The position numbers and the translations under genes are program-made. The notes under the pieces were generated by a model. That model saw nothing but the letters and a program-made list of their open reading frames with translations, did not search any database and was not told where the DNA came from. This document shows, one piece after another, positions 26,980-36,486 of a stretch of DNA of 64,000 bases (positions within the stretch are counted from its first letter, which is position 1; each line of letters starts with the position of its first letter). The stretch is from Pseudomonadota bacterium. GTDB taxonomy: Bacteria > Pseudomonadota > Alphaproteobacteria > Rhizobiales > Beijerinckiaceae. The DNA lies in contig JAFAEL010000181.1 in the NCBI GenBank assembly GCA_023423995.1, positions 6,674 to 70,673 of the forward strand, in the 5' to 3' direction.

Positions 26980-27659
26980 CAGCGCCGTCTGCTTTCCAAG
27001 AGCGAGACATCATGGAAGTCCTGGGCGCGCGGTATCGCGAGCGGGGTTTCCAGTTCCTCGTCGAGCCGCCCACCGAGTTCGTGCCCGACTTCCTGCAGGG
27101 CTACACGCCCGATGCCCTCGCCTTGAAGGATGGGCAAGGCGTGCTGATTGAGCTCAAACGGCAGAAGACTGGGCGAGATGACCAGCGGATTGCCGAGGTA
27201 TCGCGCCGGCTCAGCGGTCACCCAAATTGGACGCTCGAAGTCGTATTCGCTGAGAATTTCGTTCGCGAAAGAGGATGGACGCTTAGTCCCGCCGAGATCC
27301 GCTCGGCCTCGGACGCCGAACTCAGAGAGGTTCAAGAGGAGATCGAGAGGCTCGAGCAGGGCGGCAATCTCTCCGCGGCCTTCCTACTCGGCTGGTCTCT
27401 GCTCGAGGCCGCGACGCGTCGCAGAATAGCAGATGCCGCACCGGCGGCGAGTATGCCGATGACTTCGTGGCAGATTGTCGAACAGCTCACGGCTCTCGGT
27501 ATCGTCGAAGGAGACGTCGTCTTGTCGCTCCGTGATCTTCTCCGGAAGCGCAATGCTCTTGCGCACGGGGACTTCAGCTCGCGTGCGGACACGAACGATC
27601 TCCAGGCGCTCAAACAGGTTCTCGGCCGGGTGGCCGAGTTTCGTGCCTCACCCTCATAG
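26976..27659 (+). CDS. PD-(D/E)xK nuclease-like / HEPN-like fusion protein
   Basis: 227-aa protein of two parts. Residues 1-100 look like a restriction-endonuclease fold: Pro45-Asp46, then Glu59-Leu-Lys61 in GVLIELKRQ (a PD...ExK signature at 13-residue spacing). After a coiled segment, residues 130-222 form a helical domain with SLRDLLRKRNALAHGD, where Arg192-x4-His197 matches the HEPN RNase motif. Such pairings occur in nucleic-acid conflict systems. The gene is coupled (ATGA) to the RusA-like gene and overlaps the 3' end of a convergent gene by 6 bp. Function unknown; domain calls are motif-based. Confidence 0.7.
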   Translation: MTAPSAFQERDIMEVLGARYRERGFQFLVEPPTEFVPDFLQGYTPDALALKDGQGVLIELKRQKTGRDDQRIAEVSRRLSGHPNWTLEVVFAENFVRERGWTLSPAEIRSASDAELREVQEEIERLEQGGNLSAAFLLGWSLLEAATRRRIADAAPAASMPMTSWQIVEQLTALGIVEGDVVLSLRDLLRKRNALAHGDFSSRADTNDLQALKQVLGRVAEFRASPS

Positions 27660-28574
27660 CGCCAGCTCCCAGTTCTGGCCGACCAGGTCGTGCCCGAAGG
27701 AGTGGTGGCGCTCCTCGGCCACGAGCTTGAACCCCGCCTCGAGATAGATCTTCCGGGCCGCGACCAGGATGTCGTTCGTCCAGAGCGTGAGGGTCCGGTA
27801 GCCGGTCGCGCGGGCGAAGGCGATGCATTCCTCGACGAGGCGCCGGCCGATCCCGAGGCCGCGCGTCTGCGGCTCGACGTAGAGAAGCCGCAGCTTGGCG
27901 ACGCTATCGCTTTCCCGGACGCAGAAGATCGAGCCGACTACCTCGCCATGCCTCTCCGCGATCCAGCAACGCTCGCGCTCGGGATCGAAGTTGCGGATGA
28001 AGCGCGCCGTGATCTCGGCCACCAGAGCCTCGAACGTGTCGTCCCAGCCGTATTCCGTCGCGTAGAGGACCGCCTGCCGGTGGGTGATCCAGCCCATGTC
28101 GCCGGGCCCGTGAGGCCGGAGCGTGACGCCGCCGTCCGGGTCGTCGCCCAGGATCTCCTGGATCTCCGCCATGGCGCGCAGGAGGGCGCGGCGCCGGCTG
28201 TCGGTGAGCGGACCGAGCAGGCGCCCCACCTGCTCGCGCGAGGCGAGATCGAGCGGCCCGAACGCCGCGTGGCCCATTTCGGTGAGCGTCAGGCGGGCAC
28301 GCCGCGCATCATCGGAGGCGGTCTCCCGGCTCAGCAGGCCCGCCGAGCGGAAGCGCTTGAGGATGCGGCTGAGATAGCCCGCGTCGATCGCCAGGTCGCG
28401 GACGAGGTCCCCGGCCGTAGCCTCGGCACGGTTCGCCAGCTCGTAGAGGATTCGCGCCTCGGCCAGCGAGAAGCCGCTGTCGAGGAGGCCCTCGTTCAGG
28501 AGGTCCGCCTGCCGCGTGTAGAAGCGCGTGAAGCGCCGCACCGCCGCGATCGCGGCTTCGTCGGTCCCCCCCAT
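27654..28574 (-). CDS. MarR-type regulator fused to GNAT acetyltransferase
   Basis: 306-aa fusion. Residues 1-145 are a MarR winged helix (FSLAEARILYELANRAEATAGDLVRDLAIDAG and GLLSRETASDDARRARLTLTEMG). Residues 150-306 are a GNAT domain (LRLLYVEPQTRGLGIGRRLVEECIAFA acetyl-CoA loop, then NDILVAARKIYLEAGFKLVAEE). This architecture is a known family, with unknown substrates. Its ligand probably relates to the molecule it acetylates. Confidence 0.93.
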   Translation of the reverse strand: MGGTDEAAIAAVRRFTRFYTRQADLLNEGLLDSGFSLAEARILYELANRAEATAGDLVRDLAIDAGYLSRILKRFRSAGLLSRETASDDARRARLTLTEMGHAAFGPLDLASREQVGRLLGPLTDSRRRALLRAMAEIQEILGDDPDGGVTLRPHGPGDMGWITHRQAVLYATEYGWDDTFEALVAEITARFIRNFDPERERCWIAERHGEVVGSIFCVRESDSVAKLRLLYVEPQTRGLGIGRRLVEECIAFARATGYRTLTLWTNDILVAARKIYLEAGFKLVAEERHHSFGHDLVGQNWELAL

Positions 28575-28626
28575 GTCTCGTCACCGTCGTTTGGACGAGC
28601 CTGGCCTGGTTATTTGACTGCGTCAA

Positions 28627-29703
28627 CTATTCGGCACCTGCGGCGCTCTGTCGGTCGTGAACGAGCCGGTGAATGAAGGCGAGCTTCTTCTCCACCGCGG
28701 GCGAGAGCACGAAGGGGTAGAGGTCGCTCTGGCCCATGCAGCGGTTCACGCTGTTCAGCGCGAACGCGATGGGCAGCCAGGTGCGGATCAGCGGCTCGAA
28801 ATCGCCCGGCCCGTAGACATCCACGTCCGCCTCCGCGGCGAGCAATCCCGTCTGGTCCCCCTCCGGCCGGACGCTCATGCCAAAGGCGCGGGCCATCTCG
28901 AGGCAGTCGACGATGTGGAGGTAATGCGCCCAGGTCTCGGCGAAATCCTCCCAGGCATGCGTGGTCGCGTAGGCGGAGATGTAGTTCTCCTGCCAGTTCG
29001 GCGGCACGCCCTCCTCGTAGTGGCGCTTGAGGGCCTCGCCGTAATCCTCCTCGTCGTCGCCGAACACGGCACGGCATTCGGCCAGCCGGCCGCCATCCCG
29101 GACCAGGACGTCCCAGTAGAAGTGCCCGACCTCGTGCCTGAAATGGCCGAGCAGCGTCCGGTAGGGCTCACCCATGGCGGCGCGGCGCCGCTCCCGTTCC
29201 GCATCGTCGGCCTCGGCGAGCGCGATCGTGATGAGGCCGTCGTCGTGGCCGGTCATCACCTTGGGGCCGGTCGGGGTCGGCGGATCCGCCAGGAAGTCGA
29301 AGACCAGCGGCTCGTTCGCCTCGCCCTGCGCCGGCGTTGGCAGCCGGAGCCGCAGCAACTGGTAGAACAGCCGGTGCTTGGCGTCCTCCATCTTCCGCCA
29401 GGCTTCCTGCGCGCCGGGCTGGCTGAGATCCGGGATGGTGCGGTTGTGCCGGCAGGCGCGGCAGAGCGTGTCGGGGCTCTCCGCCGGGATCAGCCAATTG
29501 CAGACCTCGTGCTCGGCGTTGGAGCAGAAGCGGTAGAGGCCGCCGTCGCGCGCCAGGGATCGCCAGGCACCGTCGCCGCTCGGCTCCAGGGCGGCCAGGA
29601 TGTCGGCCTCCGGAATGTAGCCAAGGCGATGGCCGCAGCGCTCGCATTTCACGTTCTCGAAATAGAGCAGTTGCCCGCAATGCGGGCACTTGAACAGCTT
29701 CAT
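28627..29703 (-). CDS. Putative zinc-binding metallopeptidase with zinc ribbon
   Basis: 358 aa from MKLFKCPHCG. An N-terminal zinc ribbon (CPHCGQLLYFENVKCERCG) is followed by a second Cys cluster (FCSNAEHEVCNWL, LCRACRHN) and a peptidase-like domain with HEVGHFYWD, an HExxH zinc site. This matches the putative zinc-binding peptidase family seen in proteobacteria. The frame is open upstream to 29865 but that part is not conserved in style. Cytoplasmic; substrate unknown. Confidence 0.88.
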   Translation of the reverse strand: MKLFKCPHCGQLLYFENVKCERCGHRLGYIPEADILAALEPSGDGAWRSLARDGGLYRFCSNAEHEVCNWLIPAESPDTLCRACRHNRTIPDLSQPGAQEAWRKMEDAKHRLFYQLLRLRLPTPAQGEANEPLVFDFLADPPTPTGPKVMTGHDDGLITIALAEADDAERERRRAAMGEPYRTLLGHFRHEVGHFYWDVLVRDGGRLAECRAVFGDDEEDYGEALKRHYEEGVPPNWQENYISAYATTHAWEDFAETWAHYLHIVDCLEMARAFGMSVRPEGDQTGLLAAEADVDVYGPGDFEPLIRTWLPIAFALNSVNRCMGQSDLYPFVLSPAVEKKLAFIHRLVHDRQSAAGAE

Positions 29704-29800
29704 GCGGCCGGCTCGATCGTTCTGTGGTGCGGGGAGCAGGCCGAACAATTGCGGGCGCACCACATTGTTCCTGGCCTTTATTTGACCTAGCCCGAGGACG

Positions 29801-30655
29801 ATGGAGAGCAGCGGCTCAGGACTTCTCCGCCTGGTCGGCAACGCGGTGCTGATCGGGGGGCTCATCTACCTCGCCCTTCTCGCCCTGCTCTACACGCAGC
29901 AGCGGCGGCTGCTCTTCCCGGCCTCGTCCCTGCGCGTGACGGCCGCGGAGGCCGGCCTGCCCGAGATGCAGGATGTCGAGATCAGGACGGCGGACGGCGA
30001 GCGCATCCTCGGCTGGTGGAAGCCGCCCGAGCCCGGCCGCGCCCTCATCCTGTACTTCCATGGCAATGGCGGCAGCCTCTGGAACCGCCGCGAGCGGGTG
30101 CGGCTGCTCACGCGGGACGGACGCGGCCTGCTGATCGTCAGCTATCGCGGCTATTCCGGCTCCACGGGCTCGCCGTCCGAGGAGGGGCTGCGCGAGGACG
30201 CGCGGGCGGCGCGGGACTGGCTGAACTCGTATCAGCCCGAGCGCATCGTCCTGTATGGCGAGTCGCTCGGGACGGGCGTTGCCGTGCGCCTGGCGACGGA
30301 ACGGCCCGTGGGCGGCGTGATCCTGGATGCGCCCTACACGTCGACGGCAGACGTGGCGCGCGGGGTCTACTGGTTCCTGCCGATCGCCCTCCTGATGCGC
30401 GACCAGTTCCGGTCGATCGATCGCATCGGGGACGTGAAGGTGCCGCTCCTCGTGATGCACGGCGAGGAGGATGCCGTGATCCCGATCGCGCTGTCGGAAC
30501 TCCTGTTCAAAGCCGCCAACGAGCCGAAGCGCTATGTGCGCCTGCCCGGGATCGACCATGTCTCGATCCTGGAGGCAGGCGGCATCGACCATGTCCGCTC
30601 CTTCCTGAACGAGGTCGAGAAGCGGCTCGCTGCCGACGAGGCGGTCAGGCCTTGA
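29801..30655 (+). CDS. Alpha/beta hydrolase, BEM46-like, membrane-anchored
   Basis: 284 aa with an N-terminal membrane helix (LVGNAVLIGGLIYLALLALLY), then an alpha/beta hydrolase domain: oxyanion region LYFHGNGG, nucleophile elbow YGESLGTG, acid in MHGEEDAVIP and His in GIDHVSIL. The family is related to yeast BEM46. Substrate unknown, probably an ester at the inner membrane. Confidence 0.92.
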   Translation: MESSGSGLLRLVGNAVLIGGLIYLALLALLYTQQRRLLFPASSLRVTAAEAGLPEMQDVEIRTADGERILGWWKPPEPGRALILYFHGNGGSLWNRRERVRLLTRDGRGLLIVSYRGYSGSTGSPSEEGLREDARAARDWLNSYQPERIVLYGESLGTGVAVRLATERPVGGVILDAPYTSTADVARGVYWFLPIALLMRDQFRSIDRIGDVKVPLLVMHGEEDAVIPIALSELLFKAANEPKRYVRLPGIDHVSILEAGGIDHVRSFLNEVEKRLAADEAVRP

Positions 30656-31007
30656 GCGGGTCGTGGCCCCAGTTCATGAGCGAGTAGCGCCAGCGCGAAT
30701 GCGCCTTGTCGTCCTTCGGACCGCCCTGCGCCATGTGACGATGGACGTAGCCGACGACCTTGCGCATGTGCCGGTAATCGTCCTCGGTGAGGTCGCTCTT
30801 CCGGCGTCGCCGGATCTCGACGATCCGCCGTTCCTCCTGGTGCCCGACGGCCTCGCTCTCGCCTTCGTGGGTCCAGCCGACCGAGCGGCTCTCCTCCGTC
30901 CGGAGCCACTTCTCCAGGGTCGTGGGGCTCATGTTCACGGCCGACCGGAAATCGGCCCAGACTTGCTTGCGATCGGCCTCGTCCAGGCTCTCGGCACCTC
31001 GCGCCAC
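30645..31007 (-). CDS. DUF3140 family protein
   Basis: 120 aa, GTG start with a GGGAGA ribosome binding site. Carries the DUF3140 pattern WADFRSAVNMSPTTLEKWLRTEESRSVGW and the basic DDYRHMRKVVGYVHRHMAQ. Function unknown; often linked with DNA binding or stress genes. Its 3' end overlaps the convergent hydrolase gene by 11 bp. Confidence 0.88.
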   Translation of the reverse strand: MARGAESLDEADRKQVWADFRSAVNMSPTTLEKWLRTEESRSVGWTHEGESEAVGHQEERRIVEIRRRRKSDLTEDDYRHMRKVVGYVHRHMAQGGPKDDKAHSRWRYSLMNWGHDPLKA

Positions 31008-31086
31008 CGGCGATCTCCCTTCCCGGCCGACAACGCCGCGGAAGGGATCCCCGATCGGATCCGCTCGAACTCGTGAACGGCGCCCG

Positions 31087-31947
31087 CTACTGGAACGGGT
31101 TCAGCGAAGCCACGCCGGAGCCGCGCCCCCGCCGGGCGATGCTGTTGCCCGGATCGATCGTGGTCGCCCGGCTGAAGCTCTCCTGCGCCTCGGTCTTGCG
31201 GCCGAGCTTGTCGAGCGCAACGCCGCGCCACGCCCAGGAATCGGCGTCCTTGTTGTTGATGTTCAGCGCCGCGTTGAAATCCTCGACCGCCTTGTCGAGC
31301 TGGTTGGTGGTGATCAGGCTCTGGCCGCGCGCCGCATACGGGGCGGCCACGTAGGCGTTGCGGTCGATGGCCGCGTCGAAATCGATGATCGCCTCGCGAT
31401 GGCGCCCCATGCGCTGGTAGACGAGGCCGCGCGCGTGCAGCGCCTCCGCGGATTCAGGCGTCAGCCGAATCGCCTGGCTCAGGTCGGAGAGGGCCGCGTC
31501 GAAGTTGCCGCGGGCACGTTCGAGATTGGCGCGGCCGATATAGGCCGGACCGTAATTCGGATCGGACTCGATGGCGCGGGAGAAATCCGCATAGGCCGCG
31601 TCGTTGCGGTTCGTCTGCCGGTTGGCCAGGCCACGATTCGTGTAGGCCGGCGCGTTGTTCGGATCGATCTGCAGCGCCTTGCTGAAATCGGCGATCGCGT
31701 CGCCATAGCGCCCGGACCGGGCGAGGGCAGCGCCGCGCGTGTTGTAGGCGCTCGCATCGTTCGGATTGCGCTGCACGACATCCGTGAGCGACTCGATGTT
31801 GATCGAGGCCGTCCCGGTCTTGTCCTCTTCGAGGACCGCGACCTGCGGCCCGCGTCCCGTCTGCCCGACGGTGTTGCACCCCGCGAGCGCGGCCGACAGC
31901 GCAGCCGCCCCGATGATGCCCCACTTCCGTCCGCTTGACGCAACCAT
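31087..31947 (-). CDS. TPR-repeat lipoprotein
   Basis: 286 aa with a lipobox (ALSAALAGC) giving an exported lipoprotein, and about six tetratricopeptide repeats from residue 50 (for example NPNDASAYNTRGAALARSGR and DPNNAPAYTNRGLANRQ). TPRs imply a protein-protein scaffold role at the envelope. No partner can be named. Confidence 0.92.
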   Translation of the reverse strand: MVASSGRKWGIIGAAALSAALAGCNTVGQTGRGPQVAVLEEDKTGTASINIESLTDVVQRNPNDASAYNTRGAALARSGRYGDAIADFSKALQIDPNNAPAYTNRGLANRQTNRNDAAYADFSRAIESDPNYGPAYIGRANLERARGNFDAALSDLSQAIRLTPESAEALHARGLVYQRMGRHREAIIDFDAAIDRNAYVAAPYAARGQSLITTNQLDKAVEDFNAALNINNKDADSWAWRGVALDKLGRKTEAQESFSRATTIDPGNSIARRGRGSGVASLNPFQ

Positions 31948-32010
31948 AAGCTCAAACTCCCGTCCGCCGGCCGGAAGGTGTCGGCTCGTGGTTAGGAAAA
32001 ACTGAAGAGA

Positions 32011-32319
32011 TCAGATCGCCGGGGTCGCGGCAACCGGACGCGGGGCCGCCGGGCGAACCTCGCCGGGGCGGCCAGGCCGAGCGCCGCCACGCGGCGGCGG
32101 CTTCGGCTTGGACGGCAGCAGGCCTTCGCGCTGCATGCGCTTGCGGATCAGCTTGCGCGCGCGGCGAACGGCCTCGGCCTTCTCGCGCGCCTTCTTCTCC
32201 GACGGCTTCTCGTAATGGCCACGGAGCTTCATCTCGCGGAAGATGCCTTCGCGCTGCATCTTCTTTTTCAGGGCGCGAAGCGCCTGGTCGACGTTGTTGT
32301 CCCGAACGAGAACCTGCAC
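32011..32319 (-). CDS. rpsU: 30S ribosomal protein S21
   Basis: 102 aa from a GTG start with an AGGAG ribosome binding site. The S21 signature is complete: [36 protein letters not shown] and a basic middle. A Pro/Arg-rich tail of about 35 residues extends it beyond the 70-aa size usual in enterics, as in other Rhizobiales. It is separated from purK by a 150-bp gap and is likely transcribed partly on its own. Confidence 0.95.
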   Translation of the reverse strand: MQVLVRDNNVDQALRALKKKMQREGIFREMKLRGHYEKPSEKKAREKAEAVRRARKLIRKRMQREGLLPSKPKPPPRGGARPGRPGEVRPAAPRPVAATPAI

Positions 32320-32375
32320 GCGTGCTCCTCGAGGTGCCTCTTCGCTGACCGCCAGCGTAAATCTCGGAAACGACA

Positions 32376-32403
32376 AAAGGGCGCAACCGCGCAGGCCTGC
32401 GCC
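32376..32403 (-). terminator. Possible terminator downstream of purK
   Basis: On the minus strand, GGCGCA and TGCGCC arms are followed by CTTTTG, and the interior contains the perfect palindrome GCGCAGGCCTGCGC (32389-32402). It lies between purK and rpsU and could separate their transcripts. Weak, since alternative foldings compete. Confidence 0.3.
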
Positions 32404-32469
32404 GAAGCGCGGCCGATAGCAGAGTCGCAAAACCCTGTCCAGGACGATCTCAGCAGAATCAGGGCTTTC

Positions 32470-33555
32470 TCAGGAGCCGGTAAAAACCCTCGTCACGTGG
32501 CCCATTTTGCGTCCGGCGCGGGCCTTGGCCTTCCCGTAATGGTGGAGATGCGCGCCCGGCGTCGCGAGGATCTCCGGCCAGGCCTCGATATCCGTGCCGA
32601 TCAGGTTGCGCATCTCGATCCGCCCGCGGCGCAGGGTCGAGCCGAGCGGCCAGCCGCAGATGGCGCGGACATGCTGCTCGAACTGCGAGGTCTCGGCCCC
32701 CTCGACCGTCCAGTGGCCGGAATTGTGCACCCGGGGCGCGATCTCGTTCACGAGAATGCTCGCGCCCTCGCCTTCACCGACCACGAACATCTCGACCGCG
32801 ATCACGCCGACATAGTCGAGCGCCTCGGCGATGCGCCGGGCCGCCGCGATGGCGATCTGCTCCGTCGCGGCCGGGAGCCCGCTCGGCAGCCGGGTCACGT
32901 CCAGGATCCCGCCCCGGTGCTCGTTCCAGCAGGGATCGTAGGCCGCGAAGGCGCCGTCCCGTCCGCGAGCGCCGACGATGGAGATCTCCTGGCTGAAGCC
33001 GACGAAGCCTTCGAGGATCGCCGGGGCGCCTCCGAGCTGGGCCCAGGCTTCCTCGGGCGAATCGCCGGGCCCGATCCGGACCTGGCCCTTGCCGTCATAG
33101 CCGAACCGGCGGGTCTTCAGGATGGCGGGCGAGCCGAGCTCGGCCAGCGCCTGGGCCAGCTCCCCCGCGCTGCCGACCACCCGGAAGGGTGCGGTCGGAA
33201 TGCCGAGCTCCGCCACGAAGCTCTTTTCGGCGAACCGGTCCTGGGTCGTCGCGAGCGCCTTGGCGCCCGGATAGAGCGGATGCGCCGAGGCGACGATCTC
33301 GGCCGTCCGGGCCGGGACGTTCTCGAACTCGTAGGTGACGACGTCGACCGCCTCGGCGAAGGCCCGCAGCGCCGTCTCGTCCTCGTAATCGGCGACGGTG
33401 TGCCGGGCGGATACGTCGAAGGCCGGGCTGTGGGGATCGGGACAGAGGACGTGCGACCTGACCCCGAGTTGGGCAGCCGCCAGCGCCAGCATGCGGCCGA
33501 GCTGGCCGCCCCCCAGGATCCCGATCGTGGCGCCGGGCGCGAGCCGGTCAACCAT
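32470..33555 (-). CDS. purK: N5-carboxyaminoimidazole ribonucleotide synthase
   Basis: ATP-grasp enzyme turning AIR, ATP and bicarbonate into N5-CAIR in purine synthesis. 361 aa from [23 protein letters not shown]-grasp features: [14 protein letters not shown] and VEMFVVGEG...[16 protein letters not shown]. The ATG overlaps the purE stop by 8 bp. A longer frame upstream runs through purE and is not coding. Confidence 0.96.
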   Translation of the reverse strand: MVDRLAPGATIGILGGGQLGRMLALAAAQLGVRSHVLCPDPHSPAFDVSARHTVADYEDETALRAFAEAVDVVTYEFENVPARTAEIVASAHPLYPGAKALATTQDRFAEKSFVAELGIPTAPFRVVGSAGELAQALAELGSPAILKTRRFGYDGKGQVRIGPGDSPEEAWAQLGGAPAILEGFVGFSQEISIVGARGRDGAFAAYDPCWNEHRGGILDVTRLPSGLPAATEQIAIAAARRIAEALDYVGVIAVEMFVVGEGEGASILVNEIAPRVHNSGHWTVEGAETSQFEQHVRAICGWPLGSTLRRGRIEMRNLIGTDIEAWPEILATPGAHLHHYGKAKARAGRKMGHVTRVFTGS

Positions 33556-34045
33556 CGTCGCGCGGCCGCTCCGCGACCTCCTCGGTCCGGGCGAGACGCC
33601 AGGCATCGAGCCGCCGCGACAGCTCCTTGTCCCCGAGGGCCAGGATGGAGGCGGCCAGGAGCGCCGCATTCACGGCCCCGGCGCGGCCGATGGCCAGGGT
33701 GCCCACGGGCACGCCGGCCGGCATCTGCACGATGGACAGGAGGCTGTCCTGTCCCGAGAGCGCCTTCGATTCGACGGGAACGCCGAGCACCGGGAGGGTC
33801 GTCATGGAAGCCGCCATGCCGGGCAGGTGCGCGGCGCCGCCGGCACCGGCGATGATCACCTTGAAGCCCGCATCCCGCGCGCCCTTCGCGAAGTCGAAGA
33901 GCCGGTCCGGCGTGCGATGCGCGGACACGATGCGGTCGTCGTGGGGAATGCCGAGGGCGTCCAGCGTTTCGGCGGCATGCCGCATCGTGGCCCAGTCGGA
34001 TTGGCTTCCCATGATGATGGCGACGGGTGCTTCACCCGTGTTCAT
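33548..34045 (-). CDS. purE: N5-carboxyaminoimidazole ribonucleotide mutase
   Basis: 165-aa class I PurE converting N5-CAIR to CAIR. Motifs: [27 protein letters not shown] and [14 protein letters not shown]. It is translated just ahead of purK, which makes its substrate. Confidence 0.97.
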   Translation of the reverse strand: MNTGEAPVAIIMGSQSDWATMRHAAETLDALGIPHDDRIVSAHRTPDRLFDFAKGARDAGFKVIIAGAGGAAHLPGMAASMTTLPVLGVPVESKALSGQDSLLSIVQMPAGVPVGTLAIGRAGAVNAALLAASILALGDKELSRRLDAWRLARTEEVAERPRDDG

Positions 34046-34171
34046 GCCCGTCTGTCCCCGCGGAAAAGGGCCGCTTAGAGGAGGGCACGGGGTTGGGCAA
34101 GCGTTCGCCGCAGGCGCCCGGGCTCTTCCCGGCGCCCGCCATGCGGGTCGGGAGGACGGGGGCCCTGCGCG

Positions 34172-34390
34172 TCAGGCGATGATGTCGGGCGTGACCTGGT
34201 CCTCGAGGAAGGACATCCGATCCTTCAGGATCAGCTTTCTCTTCTTCAGACGCTGAACCTGAAGCTGGTCTCCGCCGTTCATGTTCTCGAGCGCCTCGAT
34301 AGCTGAATCGAGGTCGCGATGCTCCTGCCGGAGCCGCGACAGCTCGGCCTGCATCGCAGCTAACGGATCGTCGTCCTGTTCCAGCTCCAT
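34172..34390 (-). CDS. DUF465/YdcH family protein
   Basis: 72-aa helical protein with the DUF465 core (LRQEHRDLDSAIEALENMN, then QVQRLKKRKLILKDRMSFLEDQ), a coiled-coil hairpin family of unknown role. The start MELEQDDDP is preferred over an ATG 7 codons upstream. A second DUF465 gene lies divergently 166 bp away. Confidence 0.85.
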   Translation of the reverse strand: MELEQDDDPLAAMQAELSRLRQEHRDLDSAIEALENMNGGDQLQVQRLKKRKLILKDRMSFLEDQVTPDIIA

Positions 34391-34556
34391 CGCGGCTCCC
34401 GAGCGTCGCAATGTTCACCCGAAGGCGGCTGCGACTATGCTGCCGCCCCGGCATCGCAGCAAGGCTGCCCTGCGGTCAAGCTGCGGCGCCTCGCCACAGG
34501 TTCGCCACGAATCGAGTCGCACACTTCATCCGCTAGCAACAGGTGAGGAGACATCA

Positions 34557-34730
34557 ATGCCGCTGCAGAATCATCTGTCCGAGCTCGAGCGCCGTCACGA
34601 AGCTCTCGAGCGCGAGATTCATGGTATCGCCGCACGTCCCTCGGCCGACCCGGTAAGAGTGGCTGAACTCAAGCGGCGGAAGCTGCAGCTCAAGGACGAA
34701 ATCTACCGCCTGAAGCGGCCGTCCCATTAA
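34557..34730 (+). CDS. DUF465/YdcH family protein (second copy)
   Basis: 57-aa coiled protein (LSELERRHEALEREIHGIAA, VAELKRRKLQLKDEIYRLKRPSH). Same family as the divergent gene at 34172-34390 but shorter and clearly a diverged paralogue. The ATG follows a GTGAGGAG ribosome binding site. Confidence 0.88.
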   Translation: MPLQNHLSELERRHEALEREIHGIAARPSADPVRVAELKRRKLQLKDEIYRLKRPSH

Positions 34731-34790
34731 ATTCGCATTGAAGCTCTGAGACTTGCCGCTGCCCGCCAGGGCGGCGGTTTTCGCGTGCCC

Positions 34791-36413
34791 TCAGACGGCT
34801 TGCGCCATCTCCCGCAGGCGGAATTTCTGGATCTTGCCGGTCGAGGTCTTCGGCAGTTCCACGAACACGACGTGGCGCGGCACCTTGTAGTGGGCGAGGT
34901 TGGCGCGGCACCAGGCGACGATCTCCTCGGGCGAGACCATCTCCGAGGGCTTGAGCTCCACGAAGGCCACGGGCGTCTCGCCCCATTTCTCGTCGGGCTT
35001 CGCCACCACGGCCGCGGCCTGGACGGCGGGATGCTTGTAGAGCGCCTCCTCGACCTCGATCGAGGAGATGTTCTCGCCGCCCGAGATGATGATGTCCTTG
35101 GACCTGTCCTTCAGCTGGATGTAGCCGTCGGGGTGCTTGACCCCGAGATCCCCGGAATGGAACCAGCCGCCCGCGAAGGCGGCTTCGCTGGCCTTCGGGT
35201 TCTTCAGGTAGCCCTTCATCACGACGTTGCCGCGGAACATGACCTCGCCGAGCGTCTCCCCGTCGGCGGGAACCGGCTCCATGGTCGCCGGATCCCGCAC
35301 GTCGAGCGCGTCCAGCGGCACGTAGCGGACCCCCTGGCGTGCCTTCCTGACCGCCTGATCCCCGGCCGGCAGGTCGTCCCATTCCGGATGCCACTCGTTC
35401 ACCACGGCCGGGCCGTAGGTCTCGGTCAGGCCGTAGACATGGGTGACGTTGAAGCCGGCCTTGGCCATCGCGGCGAGGACGGCTTCCGGCGGCGGCGCGG
35501 CCGCCGTGATGAACTCGACCCGGTGCGGCAATTCGCGCTTGTCTCCCGCCGGCGCGTTCAGCAGCGTCGACATGACGATGGGGGCCCCGCACAGATGCGT
35601 GACGCCGTGATCCGCGATGGCGTCGTACATCGCCTTCGCCCTGACCCAGCGCAGGCAGACATGCGTCCCGGCCAGGATCGAGATGGTCCAGGGGAAGCAC
35701 CAGCCGTTGCAGTGGAACATCGGCAGCGTCCACAGATAGACCGGATGCCGGCCCATCCCGGCCGAGAGCACGTTGCCGATCGCCGTCAGGTAGGCGCCGC
35801 GATGGTGGTAGACGACGCCCTTCGGGTCGCCGGTCGTGCCGGAGGTGTAGTTCAGGGCGATGGCGTCCCACTCGTCGGCCGGGGGCTGCCACGCGAAGCC
35901 GGGATCGCCCTCCGCGACCAGCGCCTCGTATTCCACCTCGCCGAGGCGCTCGCCGGGCCCGTCATATTCCGGGTCGTCGTAGTCGATCACCAGCGGCGTC
36001 CGGCCGGATTTCGCGAGCGCCGCCTTCACGACCGTGGAGAACTCCCGGTCCGTGATCAGGACCTTGGCCTCGCCATGGTCGAGCGTGAAGGCGACGGTCG
36101 CCGCGTCGAGCCGGGTGTTCAGGGTGTTGAGCACCGCGCCGCACATGGGCACGCCGTAATGGCATTCGAGCATGGCCGGCGTATTGGCCAGGACCACGGC
36201 CACGGTGTCGCCAGGCCCGACCCCACGGCTGTTCAGGGCCGAAGCCAGCCGCCGCGCCCGGGCGTAGAACTCCGCATAGGAGCGGCGGAGCCCGCCATGG
36301 ACGATCGCCGTGCGATCGGGAAAGGTTTCTGCCGCACGTTCCAGAAACTGGAGCGGGCTCAGCGGCTGGTGGTTCGCCGGATTGCGATCGAGATCCCGGT
36401 CGTAGGCGGACAC
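34791..36413 (-). CDS. AMP-dependent acyl-CoA synthetase
   Basis: 540-aa ANL-superfamily acyl-CoA ligase (medium/long-chain type). The GTG start at 36413 has a GGGGAGGGG ribosome binding site; the frame is open about 20 codons upstream without it. Motifs: P-loop [18 protein letters not shown], acyl-AMP region VYGLTETYG and [20 protein letters not shown], catalytic Lys near the C-terminus in [12 protein letters not shown]. The acyl substrate cannot be fixed; fatty acids are likely. Confidence 0.94.
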   Translation of the reverse strand: MSAYDRDLDRNPANHQPLSPLQFLERAAETFPDRTAIVHGGLRRSYAEFYARARRLASALNSRGVGPGDTVAVVLANTPAMLECHYGVPMCGAVLNTLNTRLDAATVAFTLDHGEAKVLITDREFSTVVKAALAKSGRTPLVIDYDDPEYDGPGERLGEVEYEALVAEGDPGFAWQPPADEWDAIALNYTSGTTGDPKGVVYHHRGAYLTAIGNVLSAGMGRHPVYLWTLPMFHCNGWCFPWTISILAGTHVCLRWVRAKAMYDAIADHGVTHLCGAPIVMSTLLNAPAGDKRELPHRVEFITAAAPPPEAVLAAMAKAGFNVTHVYGLTETYGPAVVNEWHPEWDDLPAGDQAVRKARQGVRYVPLDALDVRDPATMEPVPADGETLGEVMFRGNVVMKGYLKNPKASEAAFAGGWFHSGDLGVKHPDGYIQLKDRSKDIIISGGENISSIEVEEALYKHPAVQAAAVVAKPDEKWGETPVAFVELKPSEMVSPEEIVAWCRANLAHYKVPRHVVFVELPKTSTGKIQKFRLREMAQAV

Positions 36414-36486
36414 GTGGCCCCTCCCCTCAAGCTTTGCCTCAGCTTTAGGGGGCGAGTGCAGCGCCCGCAATCAGGACGGCGCGCGC

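Noticed and set aside
26506..27660. Prophage remnant
   Set aside because: RusA suggests phage origin, but no integrase, terminase, capsid, lysis gene or attachment site is visible nearby.
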